Shown here: positions 53,587-61,480 of the stretch, piece by piece
Layout: every line of letters starts with the position of its first letter
Numbering within the stretch: position 1 is the first letter of the stretch
Assembly (NCBI GenBank): GCA_030426145.1
Contig: JAUHZF010000003.1
Coordinates: 1 to 64,000 of the forward strand
Length of the DNA: 64,000 bases
From: Polyangia bacterium
GTDB lineage: Bacteria; Myxococcota_A; Polyangia; Polyangiales; Polyangiaceae
Reading direction: 5' to 3'
Program-made: the position numbers and the translations under genes
The notes under the pieces: generated by a model
What the model was told of the DNA's origin: nothing
Seen by the model: the letters and a program-made list of their open reading frames with translations, nothing else
Databases searched by the model: none

Positions 53587-55266
53587 TCAGACCTGGGCCT
53601 GCGCGCCCGGGACCGGGACGCGCAACTGGCCCTGGTTCTGGGACACGACGTAGGCGATGGCCTTCTGGAAGAAGGTCTGGAGGAAGGGGATCTCGTTGGG
53701 GGGCGACGTGATGAGCCCCGCCTCCTCGACCGCCTTCGCGACACGCAGCACGTGCTGTGCGTCATCGTCACCTATGCGCGAGCGCACGCCGATGGCGGCA
53801 TCCTTCATCCACGCAGCGACGGCCTTGCGAAGCTCCGGCGTGAAGAAGCGGTCGGTGGCAGAAGCGACCTCGGCCTTGAGGGCCGCGTTCACCTTCTCGG
53901 GATCGCCCGCGGCGTCCTCAGAGCCCACGGCTTCACCGACCTTGGCCAGCAGCTCGTCGATGCTGTTCTTGTCGGGCATCCAGCTGCGGAACTCGGGGTA
54001 GCCGTGAAGGCGCTCCGAGTCGGCGGTCGCCTTCTCGATGGCAGCGGTGTCAGCCTCGGCCTCCACCAGGTCGTCGACCGGGTGCGGGGGGGCCTCATCG
54101 GGCACGGGCTGGAACAGCGCGGCGCAGGAGTCGAAGCCGAGGGGCATGATGGCGCCGCTCTTGGCGTTGGTCTCCTTGGCCTCCTGAATCCGAGCGCGGG
54201 CCCAGTCGAGCGGAACCTCGACCGGCGAGGCACCGTAGTCCTTCTCGATCCGCTCCTTCCATGCGCGGATCTTCTTGCCCGCGAGGCGACCCTGCGACGC
54301 GCGCACGACGCCGACCCCGTGACGGGCCACGCAGTCGGCGACCAAGTAGCGGCCTCCCGGCTGCCGCTGGCTGATCGAGATGAATGCGGTACCGGTGGCG
54401 TCCGGGGGCACGAAGGTGGCGACCGGCGCCTCGGCCGTTTCGCCTTCCTGAGCCGGAGCCGCCGAAGCCACCTCGGGCAGCTCGACGCCACGCGAGCGCA
54501 GCACGCTCGCCGCGCGACGCACGGCCTTGCGCGGCTTGCCGCTGAGCGAATCGCTGGCTGCACCAGCGGCGATGGCGGCGAGGTTCTCACCTTCGAGCCA
54601 CGCCGAGACCAGCTTCTCGGCCGCGGCGCCAGCGGCCGTCAGCGCTTCGACCGCACCGTCGGCGTCGGCCCCGACCCAGCTCGGGTCGAGCTTCGCCTCG
54701 GCCTTGGACTCCTTCTTCGGCTTCTTCGGCGTGCCCTTGCCCTTGGCCTTGGCGGCCATGACTTCCTTGGCCGTCTTGGGCGCCTTCTTCTTCTTCTTCA
54801 CGTGGCCGCCCGCCTTGGGGGCCGGATGGAGGATGAGGGTGGTCTGGGTCTGATCCTTGGCCTTCTGGGCCTTGATCTCCTCCGGCGTGGGCTCGGGTGG
54901 CGGCGGAGGCCCCGGCTCGATCCCTTCGACCGGGTCCTGCTTGTAGACCCGTGCCCGACGCATGGGGGCGGCACCGACGGCCGTGACCTCGCCGCCTTCC
55001 TTGCGGGGCCGACGGTCTCGCGGCCTGCGTTCTCGCGGCTTTCGCTCCCGCGGCTTCTCCGCGGGGGGCGGCGTCGCCGCACGGCGCGCGCGCACACGAC
55101 GGGGCTTGTCGTCACCTGCGGCGTCGCCCTTGTCGGCGCCGAGGTCGTCCGGCACCGACACGACCTCTTCAGGCGGGCTGGCGGCGGCTTCGGGGGTGGC
55201 TTCTGCGGGGGCCGCCGGCGCTGCGGTCGGCTCGGGCGCCGGCGGCGCCTCTTTCTCTTCGGTCAT
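53587..55266 (-). CDS. Hypothetical protein with basic, Pro-rich disordered N-terminus
   Basis: A 559-residue protein, not recognised. Residues 1-65 are acidic Pro/Ala; 65-90 are Arg-rich (KPRERKPRERRPRDRRPRKE); about 150-190 are Lys-rich (HVKKKKKAPKTAKE; KGKGTPKKPKKESK); the C-terminal 300 residues appear folded (QPGGRYLVADCVARHGVGVV; RAWKERIEKDYGASPVEVPL; SIDELLAKVGEAVGSEDAAG). The basic blocks suggest RNA or DNA binding. Its start overlaps the stop of ridA by four bases, so they are co-translated. No signal peptide. Confidence 0.75.
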   Translation of the reverse strand: MTEEKEAPPAPEPTAAPAAPAEATPEAAASPPEEVVSVPDDLGADKGDAAGDDKPRRVRARRAATPPPAEKPRERKPRERRPRDRRPRKEGGEVTAVGAAPMRRARVYKQDPVEGIEPGPPPPPEPTPEEIKAQKAKDQTQTTLILHPAPKAGGHVKKKKKAPKTAKEVMAAKAKGKGTPKKPKKESKAEAKLDPSWVGADADGAVEALTAAGAAAEKLVSAWLEGENLAAIAAGAASDSLSGKPRKAVRRAASVLRSRGVELPEVASAAPAQEGETAEAPVATFVPPDATGTAFISISQRQPGGRYLVADCVARHGVGVVRASQGRLAGKKIRAWKERIEKDYGASPVEVPLDWARARIQEAKETNAKSGAIMPLGFDSCAALFQPVPDEAPPHPVDDLVEAEADTAAIEKATADSERLHGYPEFRSWMPDKNSIDELLAKVGEAVGSEDAAGDPEKVNAALKAEVASATDRFFTPELRKAVAAWMKDAAIGVRSRIGDDDAQHVLRVAKAVEEAGLITSPPNEIPFLQTFFQKAIAYVVSQNQGQLRVPVPGAQAQV

Positions 55267-55658
55267 GATGGTGTCTCCAGGCGAGCGATGGCCTCGACCT
55301 CGACGACGGCTCCCTTGGGGAGCGCCGCGACGGCGACCGTGGCTCGTGCGGGGGCGGATCCTTCGTCGAAACGCTCGGCGTAGATGGCGTTGACGCGTTG
55401 GAAGTCGCCCATGTCGATCAAATAGATGGTGGTCTTGACGATGTCCGCGAAGCTGGCGCCGGCGGCTTTCAGCACCTCGCCGAGGTTGTCGAGGGCCTGC
55501 CGCGTCTCGGCCTCCACACCGCCTGCGATCATCTCGCCGGTTCCGGGAACGAGGCCGATCGAGCCACTACAGAAGAGCAGATCACCACTGAGGATGGCCT
55601 GCGAGTAGGGGCCGACGGCGGCCGGGGCGGAGTCGGTGTGCACGACGGTTTTGGGCAT
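55263..55658 (-). CDS. ridA: RidA family 2-iminobutanoate/2-iminopropanoate deaminase
   Basis: RidA of 131 residues, a cytoplasmic trimer that hydrolyses reactive enamine/imine by-products of PLP enzymes. It has SAPAAVGPYSQAILSGDLLF, the GxxGxxP region, and the C-terminal ARATVAVAALPKGAVVEVEA with the substrate-binding Arg of the ARxxV motif. Length is normal. It precedes, with a four-base overlap, the disordered basic protein gene on the minus strand. Confidence 0.96.
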   Translation of the reverse strand: MPKTVVHTDSAPAAVGPYSQAILSGDLLFCSGSIGLVPGTGEMIAGGVEAETRQALDNLGEVLKAAGASFADIVKTTIYLIDMGDFQRVNAIYAERFDEGSAPARATVAVAALPKGAVVEVEAIARLETPS

Positions 55659-55727
55659 CGGACCGATTTCAGTACCCCGGCATGGCCGGACTGTCCACGA
55701 GGCTAGAACGTCAAACCGCTTGTCGTT

Positions 55728-56354
55728 CTAAAGATCGCGGCGGCCGGCGATGGCGCGGCCGATGGTGACGGGGTCGGCGTACTCGAGGTCACCGCCGTGG
55801 GGCACGCCGCTCGCGATGCGGGTGACGTTGACGTCGAGGTCCTTCAGCTCCTGGGCGAGCAACAGGGCGGTGGCTTCACCGTCGACCGACGGGGGCGTGG
55901 CCACCAGCACCTCGCGCACGCAGGCGCCGTCATCGCGTCGCAATCCGTCGATCCGGCGGCGCAAGGCCTCGAGCGGCAGCTCGTCGGCGCCGATTCCCTC
56001 GAGGGGTGAGAGGAGGCGGCCGAGCACGAAGTAGTAGCCTCGGTAGGCGGCCGAGCGTTCCACGCTCATGAGGTCTTGGATGCGCGCCACGACGCAGAGG
56101 GTCGAGACGTCGCGCCGCGTGTCGGCGCAAATGTCGCAGACGGGGGCGTCGTCGCCATGCATCTCGGCGAGGTTGCCGCAGTGTTGGCAGCGCCCGATGG
56201 TGTCGGACATCTCGATGAGGGCTTGTCCGAGCATGCGGGCCCCCTCGGGGTCGCGCGTTGCGAGGAAGACCGCGAAGCGCTGCGCCGTCTTCTCGCCCAC
56301 GCTCGGAAGCCGTGCGAGCAGCGAGACGAGTTGCTGGACCTTGCCGGGGAGCAT
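55728..56354 (-). CDS. recR: Recombination mediator RecR
   Basis: RecR of 208 residues, which with RecO loads RecA on SSB-coated gapped DNA. It has an HhH start (LLARLPSVGEKTAQRFAVFL), the zinc finger CQHCGNLA to CDIC, the Toprim segment VARIQDLMSVERSAAYRGYY with YFVLGRLLSPLEGIG, and the C-terminal GDLEYADPVTIGRAI wrap. A 7-bp inverted repeat (55704-55710 with 55724-55730) spans its stop codon. recR is usually downstream of dnaX and ybaB on one strand; here it is divergent from dnaX and ybaB is not found. Confidence 0.96.
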   Translation of the reverse strand: MLPGKVQQLVSLLARLPSVGEKTAQRFAVFLATRDPEGARMLGQALIEMSDTIGRCQHCGNLAEMHGDDAPVCDICADTRRDVSTLCVVARIQDLMSVERSAAYRGYYFVLGRLLSPLEGIGADELPLEALRRRIDGLRRDDGACVREVLVATPPSVDGEATALLLAQELKDLDVNVTRIASGVPHGGDLEYADPVTIGRAIAGRRDL

Positions 56355-56376
56355 TTCTGTCTCGACTTATGAGCAC

Positions 56377-56418
56377 CGCCCCCACAGTGGAGCAAGGAAA
56401 CCTTGCTGGGGTGGGGCG
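56377..56418. promoter_or_regulatory. Stem-loop between recR and dnaX
   Basis: AGCAAGG at 56391-56397 pairs with CCTTGCT at 56401-56407 over an AAA loop, and an outer C-rich arm (56377-56385) can pair with GTGGGGCG at 56411-56418. It occupies half of the 86-base divergent gap and would lie in a dnaX leader or near the recR promoter. Confidence 0.4.
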
Positions 56419-56440
56419 CCGTTGATACCTCCGATGGGGC

Positions 56441-58516
56441 ATGAGCTACGTCGTCCTCGCCCGCAAGTGGCGGCCACAGAACTTCGCCGATCTGGTGGGC
56501 CAAGAGCATGTGTCGCGCACGCTGGCCAACGCCATCGCTACGGATCGCGTCGCGCACGCCTTCCTCTTCACCGGCGTGCGAGGGGTGGGCAAGACCTCTA
56601 CCGCCCGCATGCTGGCCAAGGCGCTCAACTGCGAGAAGGGGCCCACGGCCGAGCCCTGCCTCACCTGCGACACCTGTATGCAGATCGGCAACGGGACCGA
56701 CGTCGATGTGCAGGAGATCGACGGCGCCAGCTACACCGGCGTCGAAGCCGTGCGCTCGCTGCAGGAGACCATCCCGTACCGACCGGCGCGAGACCGGTTC
56801 AAGATCTACATCGTGGACGAGGTCCACATGCTCTCCAACGCGGCCTGGAACGCCTTCCTCAAGACCCTCGAGGAGCCACCGCCGCACGTGAAGTTCATCT
56901 TTGCGACGACCGAAGTGCAGAAGGTCCCCGTCACCATTCTGAGTCGGTGCCAGCGCTACGACTTCAAGCTCATCCGCACCGACGCCATCGCCGAGCGGCT
57001 CACCTACGTGCTCGGCGAAGAGAAGATCGAGGCCGACGACCAGGCCGTGCGCATCGTCGCACGCGAGGCGGCCGGCAGCATGCGCGACGCGATGAGCCTG
57101 CTCGATCAGGTCATCGCGTGGGTAGGGGGCACCGAAGAGAAGCTGTCGGCGGAAGGGGTGGCCCGCGTGCTCGGTGTGGCTTCGCGGTCGGTCCTGCACC
57201 AGCTGGGGTCGGCCGTCGTCGATGGCGACGCGGCCACCTGTCTCGAGGTCACCGCGGGCCTCGCACAACAGGGGTACCCGCTCGCCAACGTGGCCCGAGA
57301 CTTTCTCGAGCATCTGCGCATGGTGGTCGTGGCCAAGGTGAGCCCCGACCCCAGCCAGCTCCTCGAAGTGGCCGATGAGGAGCTGGCCGACATTCGCGCG
57401 CTCGCAGAGCGCGCGAATGTCGACGACCTCTCGCGCCTCTATCTCGGATTCTCCAGGGCCTACGACGACATCGCGCGGAGCGCGCAGGTGCGTGGGGCCT
57501 TCGAGATGGCGTTGGTGCGCTTGGCCCACCGACCGCCGCTGGTTCCCCTCGATGAGCTGTTGCAGCGCTTGGCCGAGCTCGAGCAGCGGCTCGGCAAGAG
57601 AGGTGGTGGCGGTGGCGGTGGCGGCGGTGGCGGCGGTGGGCGACGCCCAGCTCCCCGTGAGGCCGAGATGCGCGCTGCGTCACCTCCGTCGGCGCCGGCT
57701 CAGATGGCACCGCCTGCGCCGCCTGCACCGACGCCAACGGGACCAGCGCCCGCTCAGGCCTCGGATCCGCGCGCTCCGACGGGCATGCCGCGGTCGGCGC
57801 CCCCCGTGGTGGAGCGTCGACCGCCTTCTCGCGGGCCCAAGCCCGCGTTCGAGCCACCACCCTTTCCGCAGCGAAAGCCTCCCTCGAGTCAGGACTCGAG
57901 ACCGCCCTCGTCGGGGCGGGCGCCGCGGTCGCAACGACCGCGTCCGCCGACCTCGCCCGAGGCCCTTTTCGGCCCACCACCCAAGGGTCTACGCACGGCG
58001 GCTGAGGCCGCCGAAGGAGAGAGCGACGCCAGCTCCGAGCGTAGGCCCGAAGACAACATCTGCCTCCCGAGTGAGCGCGCTGACGTCGAACCCCTACCCC
58101 GCAAGCCGGCCATTCCCCCTGCGGTCCTCGAGGCCTGGGAGAGCATCCTGAGCGCGGTGCGCGAGAAGAAGGCGCCCATCGCTTCCGTCTTCGAGCACGC
58201 CGCGCCCCTCGAGGTCGCCTCCGGCCGGCTCGTGCTCGGTTACCCTCCGGGCTCGTTCTTATTGCAGCAGGCGCAGAACGCCGACAACCAGGCCCTGCTC
58301 GAGGCCGCCGCGACCGAGCACTTCAGCGCATCGACCGCGATCGAGATCGACACCTCCGCGCGCCACCAGGAGGTCGAGACCCTGGCCGAGCGCAACGCTG
58401 CCATCGCCCGTGAGGCCGAGCGCCAGGCGCGCAAGAAGGTCGAAGGACACCCGCTCGTTCTCGCGGCGCAGGAGCTGCTCGGCGCGCGGCTCCGCGACGT
58501 CCGCCTGCCCGGTTGA
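56441..58516 (+). CDS. dnaX: DNA polymerase III subunit gamma/tau
   Basis: DnaX of 691 residues, the clamp-loader ATPase. AAA+ domain: KWRPQNFADLVGQEHVSRTL, Walker A GVRGVGKTSTAR, zinc ligands in CEKGPTAEPCLTCDTC, Walker B IYIVDEVHMLS, sensor 1 and SRC motif ILSRCQRYDF. Domain III runs to about residue 385, then a run of glycines (about 388-400, at 57602-57640), a long Pro/Arg-rich disordered part, and a folded C-terminal domain (PPAVLEAWESILSAVREKKA) as in tau. No A-rich slippery site for the gamma frameshift was seen at the usual position. Confidence 0.96.
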   Translation: MSYVVLARKWRPQNFADLVGQEHVSRTLANAIATDRVAHAFLFTGVRGVGKTSTARMLAKALNCEKGPTAEPCLTCDTCMQIGNGTDVDVQEIDGASYTGVEAVRSLQETIPYRPARDRFKIYIVDEVHMLSNAAWNAFLKTLEEPPPHVKFIFATTEVQKVPVTILSRCQRYDFKLIRTDAIAERLTYVLGEEKIEADDQAVRIVAREAAGSMRDAMSLLDQVIAWVGGTEEKLSAEGVARVLGVASRSVLHQLGSAVVDGDAATCLEVTAGLAQQGYPLANVARDFLEHLRMVVVAKVSPDPSQLLEVADEELADIRALAERANVDDLSRLYLGFSRAYDDIARSAQVRGAFEMALVRLAHRPPLVPLDELLQRLAELEQRLGKRGGGGGGGGGGGGGRRPAPREAEMRAASPPSAPAQMAPPAPPAPTPTGPAPAQASDPRAPTGMPRSAPPVVERRPPSRGPKPAFEPPPFPQRKPPSSQDSRPPSSGRAPRSQRPRPPTSPEALFGPPPKGLRTAAEAAEGESDASSERRPEDNICLPSERADVEPLPRKPAIPPAVLEAWESILSAVREKKAPIASVFEHAAPLEVASGRLVLGYPPGSFLLQQAQNADNQALLEAAATEHFSASTAIEIDTSARHQEVETLAERNAAIAREAERQARKKVEGHPLVLAAQELLGARLRDVRLPG

Positions 58517-58559
58517 CGCCGATTTGCCCCTTCTCCGCGCGATCCGCTATGCACCGCCG

Positions 58560-59939
58560 GTGCGACGTGCGACCGCGATCCTCGTGAGCTCACTCCTCGG
58601 CCTCGCTGGCTGCGGAGAGGACAAGGCAACCCCTGTCGGCCCCACGCCCACGGCGGAGGCGACGGCCTCGACGGTGAGCTCGGCCGTGCCTTCGGCCACC
58701 GCTTCGGCACCCGAAGCGGAGACCCGCAAGCCGATGAACGTGATGCTCATCACCATCGACAGCTTGCGCGCCGACATGCCCTGGACCGGCTACGACAAGC
58801 AGATCGCGCCGCACCTCACGAAGCTCGCGAACGAGAGCACCGTCTACACCCGCGCTTACACCATCTCGAGCTTCACCTCGAAGACGGTGGGTGGTCTGCT
58901 GTCGGGGCGCTACCCATCGACGCTCTACCGGGGTTGCACCTTCTTCACCGAGTACTCCGAGGCGAACGTCTTCTTCCCGGAGCTGCTGCAGAAGGCGGGG
59001 GTGCACACCATGGCCGGACACGCCCACCTCTACTTCGATCGCGGCAAGAACCTCCGCCAGGGCTTCGATGACTGGCGCCTCGTCGACGGACTGAAGTGGG
59101 ACGCCGAGACCGATGTCTCGGTGACGAGCCAGAAGATGACCCCCATGGCCCAGGAGATGTTGGGTCAGGCCAAGGGAAAGTTTTTCGCGTGGTTCCACTA
59201 CATGGACCCGCACGACAAATACATGCCGCACGAAGAGTCGCCGGACTTCGGTCACAAGGCGCGTCAGCTCTACGACGGCGAGGTCTTCTACACCGACCTC
59301 TGGGTGCATCGGCTGCTGGAGTGGTCGAAGAAGCAGCCCTGGTTCGAGAACACGGCCATCATCATCTCGGCCGACCACGGCGAGGCTTTTGGCGAGCACG
59401 ACATGTGGAAGCACGCCTTTGCGCTGTGGGAGGTGCTCACCCACGTTCCGCTCATCATCAAGATCCCCGGCGGAAAGCCGCAGCGCATCGAGGCGCGGCG
59501 CACTCAGCTCGACCTCGTGCCCACCATCTTCGAGATGCTGGGCGTGCCCATTCCCGAGGGCCAGTTCGTGGGCAAGAGCATGTTGCCCGAGCTGATGGGC
59601 GTGCCGGCCGACAACCGCGAGCCGATCATGCTCGATCTCCCGCCCGACACGTACAACCCGCCGACGCGCGTGGTCATCAAGGGTGACTACAAGCTCATCG
59701 AGGACCCGGGGCCCAAGTACAAGCTCTACGATCTCACGAGAGATCCGGGGGAGACCCTCAACCTCGCAGGCAACCCCAAGCACAAGCAGGCGCTCGAAGA
59801 TATGAAGAAGGTGTTCGAAGAGGCCTGGAAGCCCCACCCGCGGCGCACGCCCTACGGCGGCAAGAAGCTCATCGGTGGCGGCCGCGCCAACGGGCCCAAG
59901 GGACCCGAAGGCTGGGTCGAACCCGCCAAGAGCAAGTAG
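58560..59939 (+). CDS. Sulfatase-like (alkaline-phosphatase superfamily) lipoprotein
   Basis: A 459-residue lipoprotein. The signal ATAILVSSLLGLAGC has lipobox LAGC, followed by a Thr/Ala/Ser linker. The sulfatase fold is clear: NVMLITIDSLRADMPWTGYD (first metal Asp), YHYMDPHD-type FAWFHYMDPHDKYMPH, and SADHGEAFGEHDMWKHAF (metal DH pair). The nucleophile region TISSFTSKTVGGLLSGRYPS lacks CxPxR or SxPxR; Thr at the corresponding place suggests a different phospho- or sulfo-hydrolase or a transferase like LtaS. Start GTG 58560 was preferred because it places the signal peptide; TTG 58524 is possible. Confidence 0.84.
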   Translation: MRRATAILVSSLLGLAGCGEDKATPVGPTPTAEATASTVSSAVPSATASAPEAETRKPMNVMLITIDSLRADMPWTGYDKQIAPHLTKLANESTVYTRAYTISSFTSKTVGGLLSGRYPSTLYRGCTFFTEYSEANVFFPELLQKAGVHTMAGHAHLYFDRGKNLRQGFDDWRLVDGLKWDAETDVSVTSQKMTPMAQEMLGQAKGKFFAWFHYMDPHDKYMPHEESPDFGHKARQLYDGEVFYTDLWVHRLLEWSKKQPWFENTAIIISADHGEAFGEHDMWKHAFALWEVLTHVPLIIKIPGGKPQRIEARRTQLDLVPTIFEMLGVPIPEGQFVGKSMLPELMGVPADNREPIMLDLPPDTYNPPTRVVIKGDYKLIEDPGPKYKLYDLTRDPGETLNLAGNPKHKQALEDMKKVFEEAWKPHPRRTPYGGKKLIGGGRANGPKGPEGWVEPAKSK

Positions 59940-59968
59940 CCGCGCCATCATCATTTGGTGATCGTTTT

Positions 59969-59992
59969 CCGGTGCGAGTGAAAGCTCGCCGG
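59969..59992 (+). terminator. Hairpin after the sulfatase-like gene
   Basis: CCGG and GCGAG at 59969-59978 pair with CTCGC and CCGG at 59985-59992 around one bulged T and a GAAA-type loop. It lies 30 bases after the stop and 44 bases before the next start. No T-run on the plus strand follows. Confidence 0.4.
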
Positions 59993-60035
59993 GGGCGTCT
60001 CGTTGTTCCTGTCACAACCCCGACAGGAGAGAACG

Positions 60036-60992
60036 ATGATGGCTTTTCAATCCTACCGTCGCGGCGCACTCGCTTTCGCGCTCGCGGTACTCACCGGCTG
60101 CGGCGCGGCACCGATGAAGGACATGCCGATGGCGCCGCAGATGGCCGAGCAGGTCGATGCGGGTATGGCGGCCCCAGCCGATGCCCCCGTGAGCGCCGAG
60201 ATGGACGCCGCGCCAGTCCCGATGGCCGCCGGCGCTACTGGGCCGCGTCCTGCTGCCCCTTCACCCCCGGGTATGCCCGCGCCGCCTCCCAAGTCGGGTG
60301 GGCCCGCCCCCAAGAGCGCGCCCGCCACGGCTCCGCGTGGCGCCAAGGAGCCGGCTTCCGCGAAGAACCCTGCGGCCCCCGGCGTGGAGCAGATGATCAT
60401 CTTCACGGGTGGCCTCGACCTCGAGGTCGACAAGGGCGAATTCGGAGAGAAGCTCCACGACGCCATCGACCTCGCCGTCGAGCACGGCGGCTACATCGGT
60501 GGCCAGACCGACAACAGCGTCACGCTGCGTGTGCCCTCGAGTCACTTCCGCGCGGTGATGCGCAAGCTCGAGAAGCTGGGCGACGTGCTGCATCGCAGCG
60601 TGAACGCGCAGGACGTGTCGGAGCAGTACTTCGACCTCCAGGTGCGGCTCAAGAGCTTGCTCGCCACGCGTGACCGCCTTCAGAAGTTCCTCGACCGCGC
60701 CAAGACCATCGACGAGGTGCTCCGCGTCGAGCAGGAGCTGACGCGCCTCAATACGCAGATCGACCAGCTCCAAGGGCGCATGCGCTTCCTCTCGGCACAG
60801 TCTGCCTACTCGACCATCACCGTGGCGCTGCGGGCCCGACCTGAGCCCCCGAAGGAGATCGTCAAGCGCGAGGAGAAGAAGGTAAAGCCGCCTCCGCCAC
60901 CACCGCCGCCTCCGCCCCGCACCATCTCGATGCCCATTCCCTGGCTGTCCGACGTGAACCTCGACGGCCTGCTCTCCCTGGGGAGGAAGTGA
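60036..60992 (+). CDS. DUF4349 lipoprotein
   Basis: A 318-residue lipoprotein: signal GALAFALAVLTGC with lipobox LTGC, a long Ala/Pro/Met/Lys linker, then a DUF4349 domain (YFDLQVRLKSLLATRDRLQK; VLRVEQELTRLNTQIDQLQG; SAYSTITVALRAR) with its coiled coil, and a poly-Pro stretch close to the C-terminus. The preceding part (GGYIGGQTDNSVTLRVPSSH) is the beta region usual in this family. Start ATG 60036 follows AGGAGAG. The next gene begins one base after the stop. Confidence 0.88.
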   Translation: MMAFQSYRRGALAFALAVLTGCGAAPMKDMPMAPQMAEQVDAGMAAPADAPVSAEMDAAPVPMAAGATGPRPAAPSPPGMPAPPPKSGGPAPKSAPATAPRGAKEPASAKNPAAPGVEQMIIFTGGLDLEVDKGEFGEKLHDAIDLAVEHGGYIGGQTDNSVTLRVPSSHFRAVMRKLEKLGDVLHRSVNAQDVSEQYFDLQVRLKSLLATRDRLQKFLDRAKTIDEVLRVEQELTRLNTQIDQLQGRMRFLSAQSAYSTITVALRARPEPPKEIVKREEKKVKPPPPPPPPPPRTISMPIPWLSDVNLDGLLSLGRK

Positions 60993-60993
60993 C

Positions 60994-61449
60994 ATGAAGC
61001 GCCTCATTCTCAGTCTCGTCATCGCGGCTCAGGCCGTGGCTTGCACCCCTGGCCTCGAGGTCGATGCACCCGACGGCTTCGCCGAGCTCGAAGAGCAAAA
61101 GCGGTACGACTACCGAGCGACCAACGCCGAAGGCGTGGTCCTCGGTGTGCGCCGCAAGAAGAACGACCCGCAGGGCGACCTCGCCTTCTGGTCCGGGGCC
61201 CTCGACGCTCACCTCCGCCGTAGCGGCTACGAGGCGGTCGAAGCCCACGACGTCACCACCAAAGACGGCATCAAGGGCAAGCAGATCCGCTATCACCGCA
61301 AGCACGAGGGCCGGCAGCACCACTACTGGGTCACGGTCTTCGTGACCGGCGATCAGGTGGTCACGGTAGAGGCTGGCGGCGACGAAGCCTTCTTCGGCGA
61401 CCAGGAGAAGGCCATCCAACGCGCCATCAAGGGCCTCGAGCTCGGTTGA
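60994..61449 (+). CDS. Hypothetical lipoprotein
   Basis: A 151-residue lipoprotein, signal LILSLVIAAQAVAC with lipobox AVAC. The mature part has short beta strands and helices (ATNAEGVVLGVRRKKNDPQG; HHYWVTVFVTGDQVVTVEAG), an arrangement seen in small myxobacterial envelope proteins of unknown function. One base separates it from the DUF4349 gene, so they are one operon, and it ends before a strong hairpin. Confidence 0.75.
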   Translation: MKRLILSLVIAAQAVACTPGLEVDAPDGFAELEEQKRYDYRATNAEGVVLGVRRKKNDPQGDLAFWSGALDAHLRRSGYEAVEAHDVTTKDGIKGKQIRYHRKHEGRQHHYWVTVFVTGDQVVTVEAGGDEAFFGDQEKAIQRAIKGLELG

Positions 61450-61454
61450 GGTCG

Positions 61455-61480
61455 GCTGGCCCCACCATCGTGGGGCCGGC
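61455..61480. terminator. Bidirectional terminator between convergent genes
   Basis: Bases 61455-61465 pair with 61470-61480 (11 bp, one G-T pair) around CATC, exactly filling the 31-base gap between the plus-strand stop at 61449 and the minus-strand stop at 61481. It is symmetric and probably acts on both transcripts. Confidence 0.7.

Noticed and set aside
57602..57640. dnaX glycine run as a programmed frameshift site
   Set aside because: It is GGY-repeat coding without an A/T slippery heptamer; no evidence of a -1 stop product was worked out.
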